Assembly: GCF_008761635.1 (NCBI RefSeq) | Contig: NZ_CP044344.1 | Location: forward strand, 620,001 to 684,000 | Direction: 5' to 3' | DNA length: 64,000 bases | Origin: Nocardioides cynanchi | Lineage (GTDB): Bacteria; Actinomycetota; Actinomycetes; Propionibacteriales; Nocardioidaceae | Shown: positions 57,605-64,000 of the stretch, one piece after another | How positions within the stretch are numbered: the stretch's first letter is position 1 | Layout of the letters: every line of letters begins with the position of its first letter | Made by a program: the position numbers and the translations under genes | The notes under the pieces: generated by a model | Seen by the model: the letters and a program-made list of their open reading frames with translations, nothing else | What the model was told of the DNA's origin: nothing | The model's database searches: none

Positions 57605-57694
57605 TCAGCGAGGCCAACAGATCATGCTGCGGGTACGGCCGAGGTCCACGTGGCGTCGTACCACGAGGTGCGTACCGGTCGCTGCGCTGATCAT
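57605..57694 (-). CDS. Leader peptide (29 aa) of the sulfur-assimilation operon
   Basis: ATG at 57694 to TGA at 57605: MISAATGTHLVV then RRHVDLGRTRSMICWPR. The RRHVDLxRxxSxxC pattern is that of small actinobacterial leader peptides in front of cysteine and sulfur genes, which I recall as 'putative leader peptide'; some act as cysteine-responsive attenuators. It lies 71 nt before sir. A single cysteine codon occurs near the end. No good ribosome site; the start could be leaderless. No terminator hairpin with a T-run was obvious. Confidence 0.75.
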   Translation of the reverse strand: MISAATGTHLVVRRHVDLGRTRSMICWPR

Positions 57695-57722
57695 GGAGCC
57701 AGTCTCAGGGGGCGGACACCCG

Positions 57723-57737
57723 TTTCACAAACTGAAA
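57723..57737. promoter_or_regulatory. Candidate operator palindrome upstream of the sulfur operon
   Basis: TTTCA-CAAAC-TGAAA is a 5-bp-arm palindrome in an AT-rich patch (57720-57775) 29 nt before the leader peptide start. CATAAT and TTGTCT motifs in the same patch could be promoter elements. The regulator is unknown. Confidence 0.4.
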
Positions 57738-57793
57738 TCCCGAGGATTGAGACAACTGCCCATATTATGAGATGCTCGGGTGGCGGCGCGGCG

Positions 57794-58195
57794 TCAGAGC
57801 CCAGCGGCGACGTCGCGGGCCGCGGTCAGCGCCGCGGACGCGTCGTCGACCTGGCCGGTACGACGTACCAGGTCGGCCACCACCCGGCTCAGGGCCGCGC
57901 CCACGTCGCCGGGCTGCACCTCGGTGCGCTGGAGGACGACCCCGCCGACCACGTGCAACAGAGTGGGCGGCTCGGTGCACGACCAGCAGCTCTCGGGACC
58001 GAGCCAGACCGACGCGGGCACGGCCGACCGCAGGAAGCCCTTGGGCGTCGCCGGCGTCGTCCGGGTGCCGGGCAGCCGGGTCAGCAGGTCGGTGACGGCG
58101 TCGAGCCCGGACGTCCGGGCGGTCGCCTCGAGGACCGCGCCGACGGCCAGGGGGTCCGTCGGGTCGACGTAGCCGTCGGGGAGGCCGGCGGTCAC
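57794..58195 (-). CDS. Hypothetical protein
   Basis: 133 residues from the GTG at 58195. Three mainly helical stretches flank a central WLGPESCWSCTEPPTLLHVVGGVVLQ segment with a CWSC pair that may bind metal or form a disulfide; C-terminal ALSRVVADLVRRTGQVDDASAALTAARDV is amphipathic. No family recognised. It starts 10 nt after the stop of the UPF0145 gene, so the two are probably co-transcribed. Confidence 0.7.
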   Translation of the reverse strand: MTAGLPDGYVDPTDPLAVGAVLEATARTSGLDAVTDLLTRLPGTRTTPATPKGFLRSAVPASVWLGPESCWSCTEPPTLLHVVGGVVLQRTEVQPGDVGAALSRVVADLVRRTGQVDDASAALTAARDVAAGL

Positions 58196-58205
58196 CGCAG
58201 GGCTG

Positions 58206-58991
58206 TCATCGGAGGGGCAGCACGAAGCCGGGGTCGAAGCCGGCGGCCTCGCCGACCTTGCGCACGGCGGTCCCGGACGTGAAGAACTCCAGGGTGTGGG
58301 TGCCCCACATCCACTCGCTGGCCTGCCAGTCGACGCCGGTCACGCCGCTGGCCTGGACCCGCTCGGCCTCGGCCTGCATCCGGGACAGCGCGGTCTCGCG
58401 GGCGTCGTAGTAGCCCTGGGTCCACTGCGGCATCTCGATGTTCTGCCCGATCTGGCGCAGCGTCTGCATGAAACCCTGCGCGGCGACGTGCCAGACGCAC
58501 ACGCCCATCACGAACTCGACCGGCACGTGTCCGGTCTTGAGCAGCGTGTAGAAGTCCTGGACGTTGAGGTGGCTGGTGAACGGCGCGCCGTCCGGTCGGC
58601 GCATCTCGCCGGGCCGGTCCTTGGAGACGATCGAGGTGCCGACTGCGATGAACTCGATGTGCTCGGGGCTGACGCCGTGCTGCCGGAAGGTCAGCCGGGT
58701 GCCGACCACGCCGTCGGCTCCCACCTGGGCCGCCTCGGCCAGCATCCGGCCCATCGCGTTGGTCCGGGCGGTGTACATCGCCTGGCTCAGCACCTGGAGC
58801 TCGGTCGACTGGCGGAGGTTCTGCTGCTGCCAGCCGATGTGGTAGACCGAGCTGCCCATCACGAACTCCATCGGCCGGAAACCGGCCGCGTCGAGCAGGG
58901 CGAACTCGCTCACGGAGAGGTCGGAGGTCCACACCCGGCCGGCCTCGGCGAGGCGCGCCGAGGCGACGGAGTCGGGGGTCAGATCGGTCAT
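58206..58991 (-). CDS. Tandem UPF0145/YbjQ-family (heavy-metal-binding domain) protein
   Basis: 261 residues consisting of two related YbjQ domains: FRPMEFVMGSSVYHIGWQQQ with ARTNAMGRMLAEAAQVGADGVVGTRL, and VPVEFVMGVCVWHVAAQG with ARETALSRMQAEAERVQASGVTGV. Single-domain YbjQ proteins form pentamers; a duplication in one chain is less usual. The function is unknown despite the metal-binding label. The ATG at 58991 lies 6 nt after TAGGCT on the minus strand, in mirror image to the glyA promoter. Confidence 0.88.
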   Translation of the reverse strand: MTDLTPDSVASARLAEAGRVWTSDLSVSEFALLDAAGFRPMEFVMGSSVYHIGWQQQNLRQSTELQVLSQAMYTARTNAMGRMLAEAAQVGADGVVGTRLTFRQHGVSPEHIEFIAVGTSIVSKDRPGEMRRPDGAPFTSHLNVQDFYTLLKTGHVPVEFVMGVCVWHVAAQGFMQTLRQIGQNIEMPQWTQGYYDARETALSRMQAEAERVQASGVTGVDWQASEWMWGTHTLEFFTSGTAVRKVGEAAGFDPGFVLPLR

Positions 58992-59004
58992 GCGGCGAGC
59001 CTAG
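58992..59004 (-). promoter_or_regulatory. Leaderless promoter of the UPF0145 gene (mirror of glyA)
   Basis: Minus-strand TAGGCT (58999-59004) is followed by 6 nt from the ATG at 58991 (58992-58998 including one base of the symmetric arm). It forms an inverted repeat, AGCCTAGA at 58998-59005, with TCTAGGCT at 59016-59023. Confidence 0.6.
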
Positions 59005-59017
59005 ACCCGGTTGGTTC

Positions 59018-59029
59018 TAGGCTGCTGCC
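59018..59029 (+). promoter_or_regulatory. Leaderless promoter of glyA
   Basis: TAGGCT at 59018-59023 is followed by 6 nt and the ATG at 59030. It is identical in sequence to the opposing promoter and only 13 bp from it. Confidence 0.6.
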
Positions 59030-60502
59030 ATGAGTGACATGCCGACCGGCCAGACCCCTGCCGACACCCTGGCCAAGACCGCGTCGACGGCCTACGACGC
59101 AGCGCTGGAGGTGATCGGTGCCGTCGAGCCCCGCATCGCCGCCGCCACCCGCCAGGAGCTGGCCGACCAGCGCTCGTCGCTGAAGCTGATCGCGAGTGAG
59201 AACTACGCCTCGCCCGCCGTCCTACTGACGATGGGCACGTGGTTCTCCGACAAGTACGCCGAGGGGACGGTCGGGCACCGTTTCTATGCCGGCTGCCAGA
59301 ACGTCGACACCGTCGAGTCGATCGCGGCCGAGCACGCCCGCGAGCTGTTCGGTGCGCCGTACGCCTACGTGCAGCCGCACTCGGGCATCGACGCCAACCT
59401 GGTCGCCTTCTGGTCGATCCTGGCCCACCACGTCGAGACGCCGGCGCTCGAGCGGCTCGGCGCCAAGAACGTCAACGAGCTGTCCGAGGCCGACTGGGAG
59501 ACGCTGCGGCACGAGTTCGGCAACCAGCGACTGCTCGGCATGGCGCTCGACGCCGGCGGCCACCTCACCCACGGGTTCCGGCCCAACATCAGCGGCAAGA
59601 TGTTCCACCAGCAGCAGTACGGCACCGACCCGGAGACCGGGCTGCTCGACTACGACGTGGTGCGGGCCAAGGCGAAGGAGTTCAAGCCGTTGGTGCTGAT
59701 CGCCGGCTACTCGGCGTACCCACGCCGGGTGAACTTCGCCAAGATGCGCGAGATCGCCGACGAGGTCGGCGCCACGCTGATGGTCGACATGGCGCACTTC
59801 GCCGGGCTGGTCGCCGGCAAGGTGTTCACCGGCGACGAGGATCCGGTGCCGTTCGCGCACCTGACCACCACCACCACCCACAAGTCGCTGCGCGGGCCAC
59901 GCGGCGGCATGGTGCTGGCCCAGGAGGAGTTCGCGGCCGACGTCGACCGCGGCTGCCCGATGGTGCTCGGCGGCCCGCTGTCGCACGTGATGGCCGCGAA
60001 GGCGGTCGCCCTCGCCGAGGCTCGGCAGCCGTCGTTCCAGACCTACGCGCAGGCGATCGCCGACAACGCGAAGTCGTTGGCCGAGGGGTTCCTGTCGCGC
60101 GGCGCGAACCTCGTCACCGGAGGCACCGACAACCACATCGTCCTGCTCGACGTGTCGTCGTTCGGCCTGACCGGCCGGCAGGCGGAGTCCGCACTCCTCG
60201 ACGCGGGGGTCGTCACCAACCGCAACAGCGTCCCGGCCGACCCCAACGGCGCGTGGTACACCTCCGGCATCCGGCTCGGCACCCCGGCGCTGACGACCCG
60301 CGGCTTCGGTGCCGACGACTTCGACCGGGTCGCCGACCTGATGGTCGACGTGCTCCGCAACACCCAGCCGGGCACCACCAAGGCCGGGGGGCCGTCGAAG
60401 GCGACCTACGCGCTCGGCGACGGTGTCGCCGACCGGGTCCGCGCCGCCAGCGCCGAGATGCTGGACGCCCACCCGCTCTACCCGGGACTCGACCTCGCGT
60501 AG
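59030..60502 (+). CDS. glyA: Serine hydroxymethyltransferase
   Basis: 490 residues, about 70 more than E. coli GlyA. PLP enzyme that interconverts serine and glycine with tetrahydrofolate, giving methylene-THF for Thy[14 protein letters not shown] near residue 45, [14 protein letters not shown] with the PLP lysine K285, and [13 protein letters not shown] near the C-terminus. The additional length comes from an insertion near residues 130-195 ([33 protein letters not shown]), marking the longer SHMT class, which also occurs in other actinobacteria. Leaderless start. Confidence 0.95.
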   Translation: MSDMPTGQTPADTLAKTASTAYDAALEVIGAVEPRIAAATRQELADQRSSLKLIASENYASPAVLLTMGTWFSDKYAEGTVGHRFYAGCQNVDTVESIAAEHARELFGAPYAYVQPHSGIDANLVAFWSILAHHVETPALERLGAKNVNELSEADWETLRHEFGNQRLLGMALDAGGHLTHGFRPNISGKMFHQQQYGTDPETGLLDYDVVRAKAKEFKPLVLIAGYSAYPRRVNFAKMREIADEVGATLMVDMAHFAGLVAGKVFTGDEDPVPFAHLTTTTTHKSLRGPRGGMVLAQEEFAADVDRGCPMVLGGPLSHVMAAKAVALAEARQPSFQTYAQAIADNAKSLAEGFLSRGANLVTGGTDNHIVLLDVSSFGLTGRQAESALLDAGVVTNRNSVPADPNGAWYTSGIRLGTPALTTRGFGADDFDRVADLMVDVLRNTQPGTTKAGGPSKATYALGDGVADRVRAASAEMLDAHPLYPGLDLA

Positions 60503-60607
60503 GCAGGCGGGAGGCAGTCCCGGCTGCCACGCCAGGGAGCGCCGCAGCGAGCCTGCTCGCCAGGCGGCCTGATGCCCGACCACCGCGGCTGCGGCCTGGG
60601 ATGTACC

Positions 60608-60633
60608 TCAATGGGGCCGATCGGCCTCATTGA
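60608..60633. terminator. 26-bp palindrome between convergent glyA and AidB-like genes
   Basis: Arms TCAATGGGGCCGA and TCGGCCTCATTGA are complementary apart from one G/T pair at the sixth base from the ends of the arms; the centre is GATC. It stands 105 nt after glyA and 25 nt after the aidB stop. A bidirectional terminator is likely, but it lacks a T-run and could instead be a protein site. Confidence 0.5.
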
Positions 60634-60657
60634 CCCAGTTCTCGGTCACCTTCCCCG

Positions 60658-62304
60658 TCAGAGCACGGGGGTGGCACGTTCCACGATCGACGCGAGGTCG
60701 GTGCCGGGGGAGGTCAGCGTCCCGTAGGTGCCGTCGTACGACGTGCCGAGCCGCGAGCCGCAGAACGCGTCGGCGACCTCCGGGGGAGCGAACCGCACGA
60801 GCAGGGAGCCCTGGAGACAGGCCGCCATCCGGCCGGCCAGCCGGCGGGCGCCGGACTCCTGGGACGCGGTCTCGCCGAGCAGCTCCAGGGTGTCGTCGAC
60901 GGCCCGGTCGAGCCGGGCGTCGCCACCCCGTGCCCGGCCGACCTCGGTGATCCAGGCCGCCAGCGCCTCGGGCTCGCGCGCCAGCGCCCGCAGCACGTCG
61001 AGGGCGTTGACGTTGCCGGAGCCCTCCCACACCGAGTTCAGCGGCGCCTCCCGGTAGCGCAGCGGCAGTCCCGACTCCTCGACGTAGCCGTTGCCGCCGA
61101 GGCACTCCAGCGCCTCGGCGACGAAGCCCGGCGTGCGCTTGCAGACCCAGAACTTCGCCAGCGGCAGGGCGATCCGGCGCAGGGCGGTCTCGTGCGGGTC
61201 GTCGTCGGCGTCCACGGCGGCGGCCAGCCGGATCGCGAGCGCCGTGGCGGCCTCCGCCTCGACGGCGAGGTCGGCGACCACGTTCTGCATCAGCGGCTTG
61301 TCGCCGAGCAGGCCGCCGAACGCGGACCGGTGGGCGACGTGCCAGGAGGCCTCGTTGAGCGTGTGCCGCATCAGGGCGGTGGAGCCGAGGACGCAGTCGA
61401 GCCGGGTGGCGGCGACCATCTCGATGATGGTGCGGACGCCCCGGCCCTCGTCGCCGAGCCGGACCCCGACCGTGCCGTCGAGCTCGAGCTCCGCGGAGGC
61501 GTTGGCGCGGTTGCCCAGCTTGTCCTTGAGCCGGACGACGTCGAGCCGGTTGCGGGAGCCGTCCGGCAGCGCCCGCGGGACCAGGAAGCAGCTGAGGCCG
61601 TCCGGCGCCTGCGCCAGCACCAGGAACACGTCGTTCATCGGGGCGGAGGTGAACCACTTGTGCCCGTGCAGGGTGTACTCCCCGTCCACGCCGGTGGGTC
61701 GCGCCTCGGTCACGTTGGCCCGGACGTCGGAGCCGCCCTGCTTCTCGGTCATCCCCATGCCGGCCAGGGCACCGCGCTTGTCCGCCACCGGCCGGATCCC
61801 CGGGTCGTACGACGTGGAGGCCAGCGCCGGGACCCACTCCTTCGCGAGCCGGTCGTCGGTCCGGAGCGCCGGGACCGCGGCGTACGTCATCGAGATCGGG
61901 CAGCCGTGCGCGGGGTCGGTGTGCGACCAGGCCATGAACCCGGCGGCGCGCCGGACGTGGGCGTGCGCCGCGCCGGCCGCCTGCTGCTCCCAGGGTGCGG
62001 CCTGGAGGCCGTGGCCGACCGCACGCTCCATCAGCCAGTGCCACGAGGGGTGGAAGGCCACCTCGTCGACCCGCCGGCCGTAGCGGTCGTACGGCGTGAG
62101 CTCGGGCTCGTGCCGGTTGGCCAGCATCCCGTGCTCCCGTGCCTCGGCGGTGCCGGCCTCGGCCCCCAGGGCCACCAGGTCCTCGACGGTCCCCGCGCCG
62201 GCGTGGCGGACCACCGCGTCGACCAGGGCGAGATCGGCGGTCACGACGTTGTGCCCGGCGAGGGGCGGTGGCTGGTTCTCCGCGTCTCGGAGGGTGCTGC
62301 TCAT
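60658..62304 (-). CDS. AidB-like acyl-CoA dehydrogenase
   Basis: 548 residues. Acyl-CoA-dehydrogenase flavoprotein with the extended N-terminus of the AidB group (PPLAGHNVVTADLALVDAVV). GMGMTEKQGGSDVRANVTEA is the FAD/substrate motif; HGHKWFTSAPMNDVFLVLAQ follows. LECLGGNGYVEESGLPLRYREAPLNSVWEGSGNV near residue 395 carries the catalytic-base region. E. coli AidB protects DNA from alkylation; related proteins act on isovaleryl-CoA, so the role is open. Leaderless start whose -10 shares five bases with that of the divergent YihY gene. Confidence 0.9.
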   Translation of the reverse strand: MSSTLRDAENQPPPLAGHNVVTADLALVDAVVRHAGAGTVEDLVALGAEAGTAEAREHGMLANRHEPELTPYDRYGRRVDEVAFHPSWHWLMERAVGHGLQAAPWEQQAAGAAHAHVRRAAGFMAWSHTDPAHGCPISMTYAAVPALRTDDRLAKEWVPALASTSYDPGIRPVADKRGALAGMGMTEKQGGSDVRANVTEARPTGVDGEYTLHGHKWFTSAPMNDVFLVLAQAPDGLSCFLVPRALPDGSRNRLDVVRLKDKLGNRANASAELELDGTVGVRLGDEGRGVRTIIEMVAATRLDCVLGSTALMRHTLNEASWHVAHRSAFGGLLGDKPLMQNVVADLAVEAEAATALAIRLAAAVDADDDPHETALRRIALPLAKFWVCKRTPGFVAEALECLGGNGYVEESGLPLRYREAPLNSVWEGSGNVNALDVLRALAREPEALAAWITEVGRARGGDARLDRAVDDTLELLGETASQESGARRLAGRMAACLQGSLLVRFAPPEVADAFCGSRLGTSYDGTYGTLTSPGTDLASIVERATPVL

Positions 62305-62316
62305 GTCGTTACCGTA
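62305..62316 (-). promoter_or_regulatory. Leaderless promoter of the AidB-like gene (overlaps opposing -10)
   Basis: Minus-strand TACGGT (62311-62316) is followed by 6 nt and the ATG at 62304. Five of its six base pairs are also the -10 of the opposite gene. Confidence 0.6.
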
Positions 62317-62321
62317 GGCCC
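62310..62321 (+). promoter_or_regulatory. Leaderless promoter of the YihY gene (overlaps opposing -10)
   Basis: TACCGT (62310-62315) is followed by 6 nt and the ATG at 62322. The two start codons are separated by only 17 bp. Confidence 0.6.
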
Positions 62322-63335
62322 ATGCCCGAACCCGAGCCCGCGCCCGCGGTGGACCAGGCGTCGGGCAGGCCGGCCCGTGGCGTGCCGGCGTGGCCGGACT
62401 GGCTGGTCCGGCTGCGGGCGACGACGTGGCGGCTGATCGTCTCCACGGTCGGAGCCTCGATGCGGCACCGGGTGACCGGGCTGGCGGCCGAAGCGGCGTT
62501 CTTCACGGTGCTCTCGGTGCCGCCGCTGATCTTCGCCCTGGCCGGCGCGATCGGCTACGCGACCCACTCCTTCAGCCCCGACCAGGTCGAGCACGTGCGC
62601 ACCGCGATCCTCGACCTCGCCTCGCGGTTCCTCACCGACTCGGCGGTCGACCACGTGATCAGGCCGACGATCAACGACGTGCTCCGCGGGGGCCGCTTCG
62701 ACGTGATCTCGGTGGGGTTCGTGCTGTCCCTGTGGTCGGGCTCGCGAGCCATGCACGTGTTCGTCGACACGATCACGATCATGCACGGACTCGGCGGCCA
62801 CCGCGGGATCGTCAAGACCCGCGCCCTGTCGTTCAGCCTCTACCTCCTGGCGATCGTCACCGGCGTGATCTCGCTGCCGCTCGTGGTCGCCGGGCCGCGG
62901 CTGATCCACCACTGGCTGCCCCACCGCGCCGACTTCCTGGTGGGCTTCTACTGGCCCACGGTGATCGTGATCTGCATCTGCTTCCTGGCCACGCTCTACC
63001 ACGTCTCGGTCCCGGTCCGGACCAGCTGGCGCTTCAACCTGCCGGGAGCGACCTTCGCGCTCGCCGCGTGGATCCTGGGCAGCTTCCTGCTGCGCGAGTT
63101 CCTGACCGCGACGGCCGCCGACTCACGCTCGATCTACGGCCCGCTCGCGGCACCGATCGCGGTGCTGATCTGGCTCTACCTCGTCTCGATCGCCGTCCTG
63201 GTCGGGGCCGCGCTGAACGCCGCCTTCGACACTGTCTTCCCGCAGCAGCAGACGACCCGGGCCCGGCTCGAGCTGGTGACCCGGCTGCGCTACCGCCGGT
63301 CCCAGGACTCTGAGCCCGATCCGGGCGTGGACTAG
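62322..63335 (+). CDS. YihY/virulence factor BrkB family membrane protein
   Basis: 337 residues with six hydrophobic helices (about 60-82, 125-150, 162-190, 205-228, 243-262, 270-290). RVTGLAAEAAFFTVLSVPPLIFALAGAIGY near residue 50 and LRGGRFDVISVGFVLSLWSGSRAMHVFVDTI are hallmarks of the YihY family, as is SIYGPLAAPIAVLIWLYLVSIAVLVGAALNA. Once annotated as RNase BN, these are transporters or permeases of unknown substrate. The cytosolic ends are basic. The downstream K+ channel promoter starts within its stop codon. Confidence 0.92.
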   Translation: MPEPEPAPAVDQASGRPARGVPAWPDWLVRLRATTWRLIVSTVGASMRHRVTGLAAEAAFFTVLSVPPLIFALAGAIGYATHSFSPDQVEHVRTAILDLASRFLTDSAVDHVIRPTINDVLRGGRFDVISVGFVLSLWSGSRAMHVFVDTITIMHGLGGHRGIVKTRALSFSLYLLAIVTGVISLPLVVAGPRLIHHWLPHRADFLVGFYWPTVIVICICFLATLYHVSVPVRTSWRFNLPGATFALAAWILGSFLLREFLTATAADSRSIYGPLAAPIAVLIWLYLVSIAVLVGAALNAAFDTVFPQQQTTRARLELVTRLRYRRSQDSEPDPGVD

Positions 63336-63345
63336 ATTCGCGTCC
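63333..63345 (+). promoter_or_regulatory. Leaderless promoter of the K+ channel gene
   Basis: TAGATT at 63333-63338 is followed by 7 nt and the GTG at 63346. The first three bases are also the stop codon of the YihY gene. Confidence 0.6.
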
Positions 63346-64000
63346 GTGCCCGCCGAAACGGACCACCCGAGCCACGGGTACGTCGTACTCCCCGACCGCG
63401 AGCGGTCGCTGTGGTGGTCGCTGACCCGCCGGCTGCTGATGGCGTTCGGGCTGATCGCGGTGACCGTGGTCATCGTCTTCGTCGACCGCAACGGCTATCG
63501 CGACTCCAACGACGCGGCCCACCACTACGGCATCAACCTGGTCGACGCGATTTACTACTCGACGGTCACCCTGAGCACGACCGGGTACGGCGACATCGCG
63601 CCGGTGTCCTCGACCGCCCGGCTGATCAACGCCTTCGTGATCACCCCGCTCCGGGTGGCGTTCCTGGTCCTGTTGATCGGCACCACCCTGGAGCTCGTCG
63701 CCGCCCAGGGCCGACGCACCTTCCGCATCGCCCGATGGAGGCAGTCCATGAACAACCACGTGGTGATCGTCGGCTACGGCACCAAGGGCCGCAGCGCCGT
63801 CGAGACGCTGGTCAACAACGGCACCGAGCGCGACCTGATCGTGGTCGTCGACCAGGGCAGCCAAGCGGTCTCGGAGGCCCACGCCGACGGGCTGGCCGTG
63901 GTCACCGGCGACGCGACCCGGCGCGAGGTGCTCCAGCGGGCCGGCGTCGCCGAGGCGAAGCAGGTGATCATCACCACCGACCGCGACGACTCCAACGTGC
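63346..64000 (+). CDS. Potassium channel with RCK (TrkA-N) domain, cut by the right edge
   Basis: The visible 218 residues begin with GTG at 63346. Two transmembrane helices (about 28-46 and 95-115) flank the pore loop with selectivity filter TLSTTGYGDIAPVS near residue 77. A TrkA-N/RCK domain then starts with VVIVGYGTKGRSAVETLV and IVVVDQGSQAVSEAHADGLAVVTGDATRREVLQRAGV. This is the MthK-like layout of a ligand-gated K+ channel whose RCK ring opens the pore. The 3' end is missing. The upstream neighbour is a membrane protein (YihY). Confidence 0.93.
   Translation, partial: MPAETDHPSHGYVVLPDRERSLWWSLTRRLLMAFGLIAVTVVIVFVDRNGYRDSNDAAHHYGINLVDAIYYSTVTLSTTGYGDIAPVSSTARLINAFVITPLRVAFLVLLIGTTLELVAAQGRRTFRIARWRQSMNNHVVIVGYGTKGRSAVETLVNNGTERDLIVVVDQGSQAVSEAHADGLAVVTGDATRREVLQRAGVAEAKQVIITTDRDDSNV

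Noticed and set aside
1..64000. CRISPR arrays, tRNA/rRNA genes, insertion sequences or prophage
   Set aside because: No regularly spaced repeats with spacers, no cloverleaf or rRNA sequence, and no transposase, integrase or phage gene were seen on either strand.

Overview
The window is a chromosomal segment of a very GC-rich actinobacterium, most likely a Nocardioides-like member of the Propionibacteriales. This is an inference: almost every codon ends in G or C, genes overlap by ATGA/GTGA, many genes have leaderless starts (TAnnnT 6-7 nt before the start codon), there are actinobacterial LexA boxes, and actinobacterial markers such as ClgR, DUF3046, a RodZ-like protein and DUF222/HNH are present. 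I see no transposase, integrase, CRISPR array, rRNA or tRNA.

The backbone is the conserved actinobacterial order thyA-dfrA / dapA-rnj-ftsK-rodZ-like-rimO-pgsA-cinA-clgR / DUF3046-recA-recX, which I recall as the arrangement of the M. tuberculosis thyA-to-recX region. It is interrupted several times. Region by region: 1-2.7 kb holds a cut membrane-protein gene, thyA, dfrA and a small membrane/lipoprotein pair. 2.7-5.8 kb holds a membrane protein plus GntR (YtrA-type) regulator operon and a pseudouridine salvage pair. 5.9-8.9 kb holds a small secreted protein, dapA and RNase J, followed by a ~43-bp tandem intergenic repeat. 9.1-12.3 kb is accessory (two DinB-superfamily proteins, an arylsulfotransferase-like secreted protein, YhhN). 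12.3-18.8 kb is ftsK, rodZ-like, rimO, pgsA. 19-23.6 kb is accessory (large secreted nuclease, GH15 glycosidase). 23.6-29.8 kb is cinA, clgR, nei2-like and lhr.

29.9-47.6 kb is a long accessory region: an ECF42-type sigma factor, a DUF222/HNH gene broken by three single-G deletions but keeping a perfect LexA box on its start codon, RidA, an ABC-2 exporter, a CAP-domain protein, then a cluster at 36.6-45.3 kb. That cluster has a methylthioadenosine-phosphorylase-like enzyme, an epimerase, a membrane glycosyltransferase, a polyprenyl-phosphate GT2 enzyme, a DUF2064 protein, a methyltransferase, a membrane-anchored molybdopterin oxidoreductase, a small membrane protein and a two-component system. 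The first five genes match the set that I recall as the mycobacterial methylthioxylose (lipoarabinomannan cap) locus. The cluster is therefore a candidate methylthio-sugar pathway extended by a sulfite-oxidase-fold enzyme and its own regulation, and it is the most interesting system here.

47.6-53.4 kb is DUF3046, LysE, a double-GNAT protein, recA (LexA box plus a PafBC-type RecA-NDp promoter), a 15-bp hairpin, recX, then a tightly overlapped PPK2/HipA-like kinase/DUF3037 operon. 53.5-57.7 kb has a secreted protein and a sulfur-assimilation operon on the minus strand: leader peptide, sulfite reductase, a 52-aa zinc ribbon, cysH, a 33-aa mini-ORF and a sirohydrochlorin chelatase. 57.8-64 kb has an unknown protein and a UPF0145 protein divergent from glyA, an AidB-like acyl-CoA dehydrogenase divergent from a YihY protein over shared -10 bases, and a K+ channel cut by the right edge.
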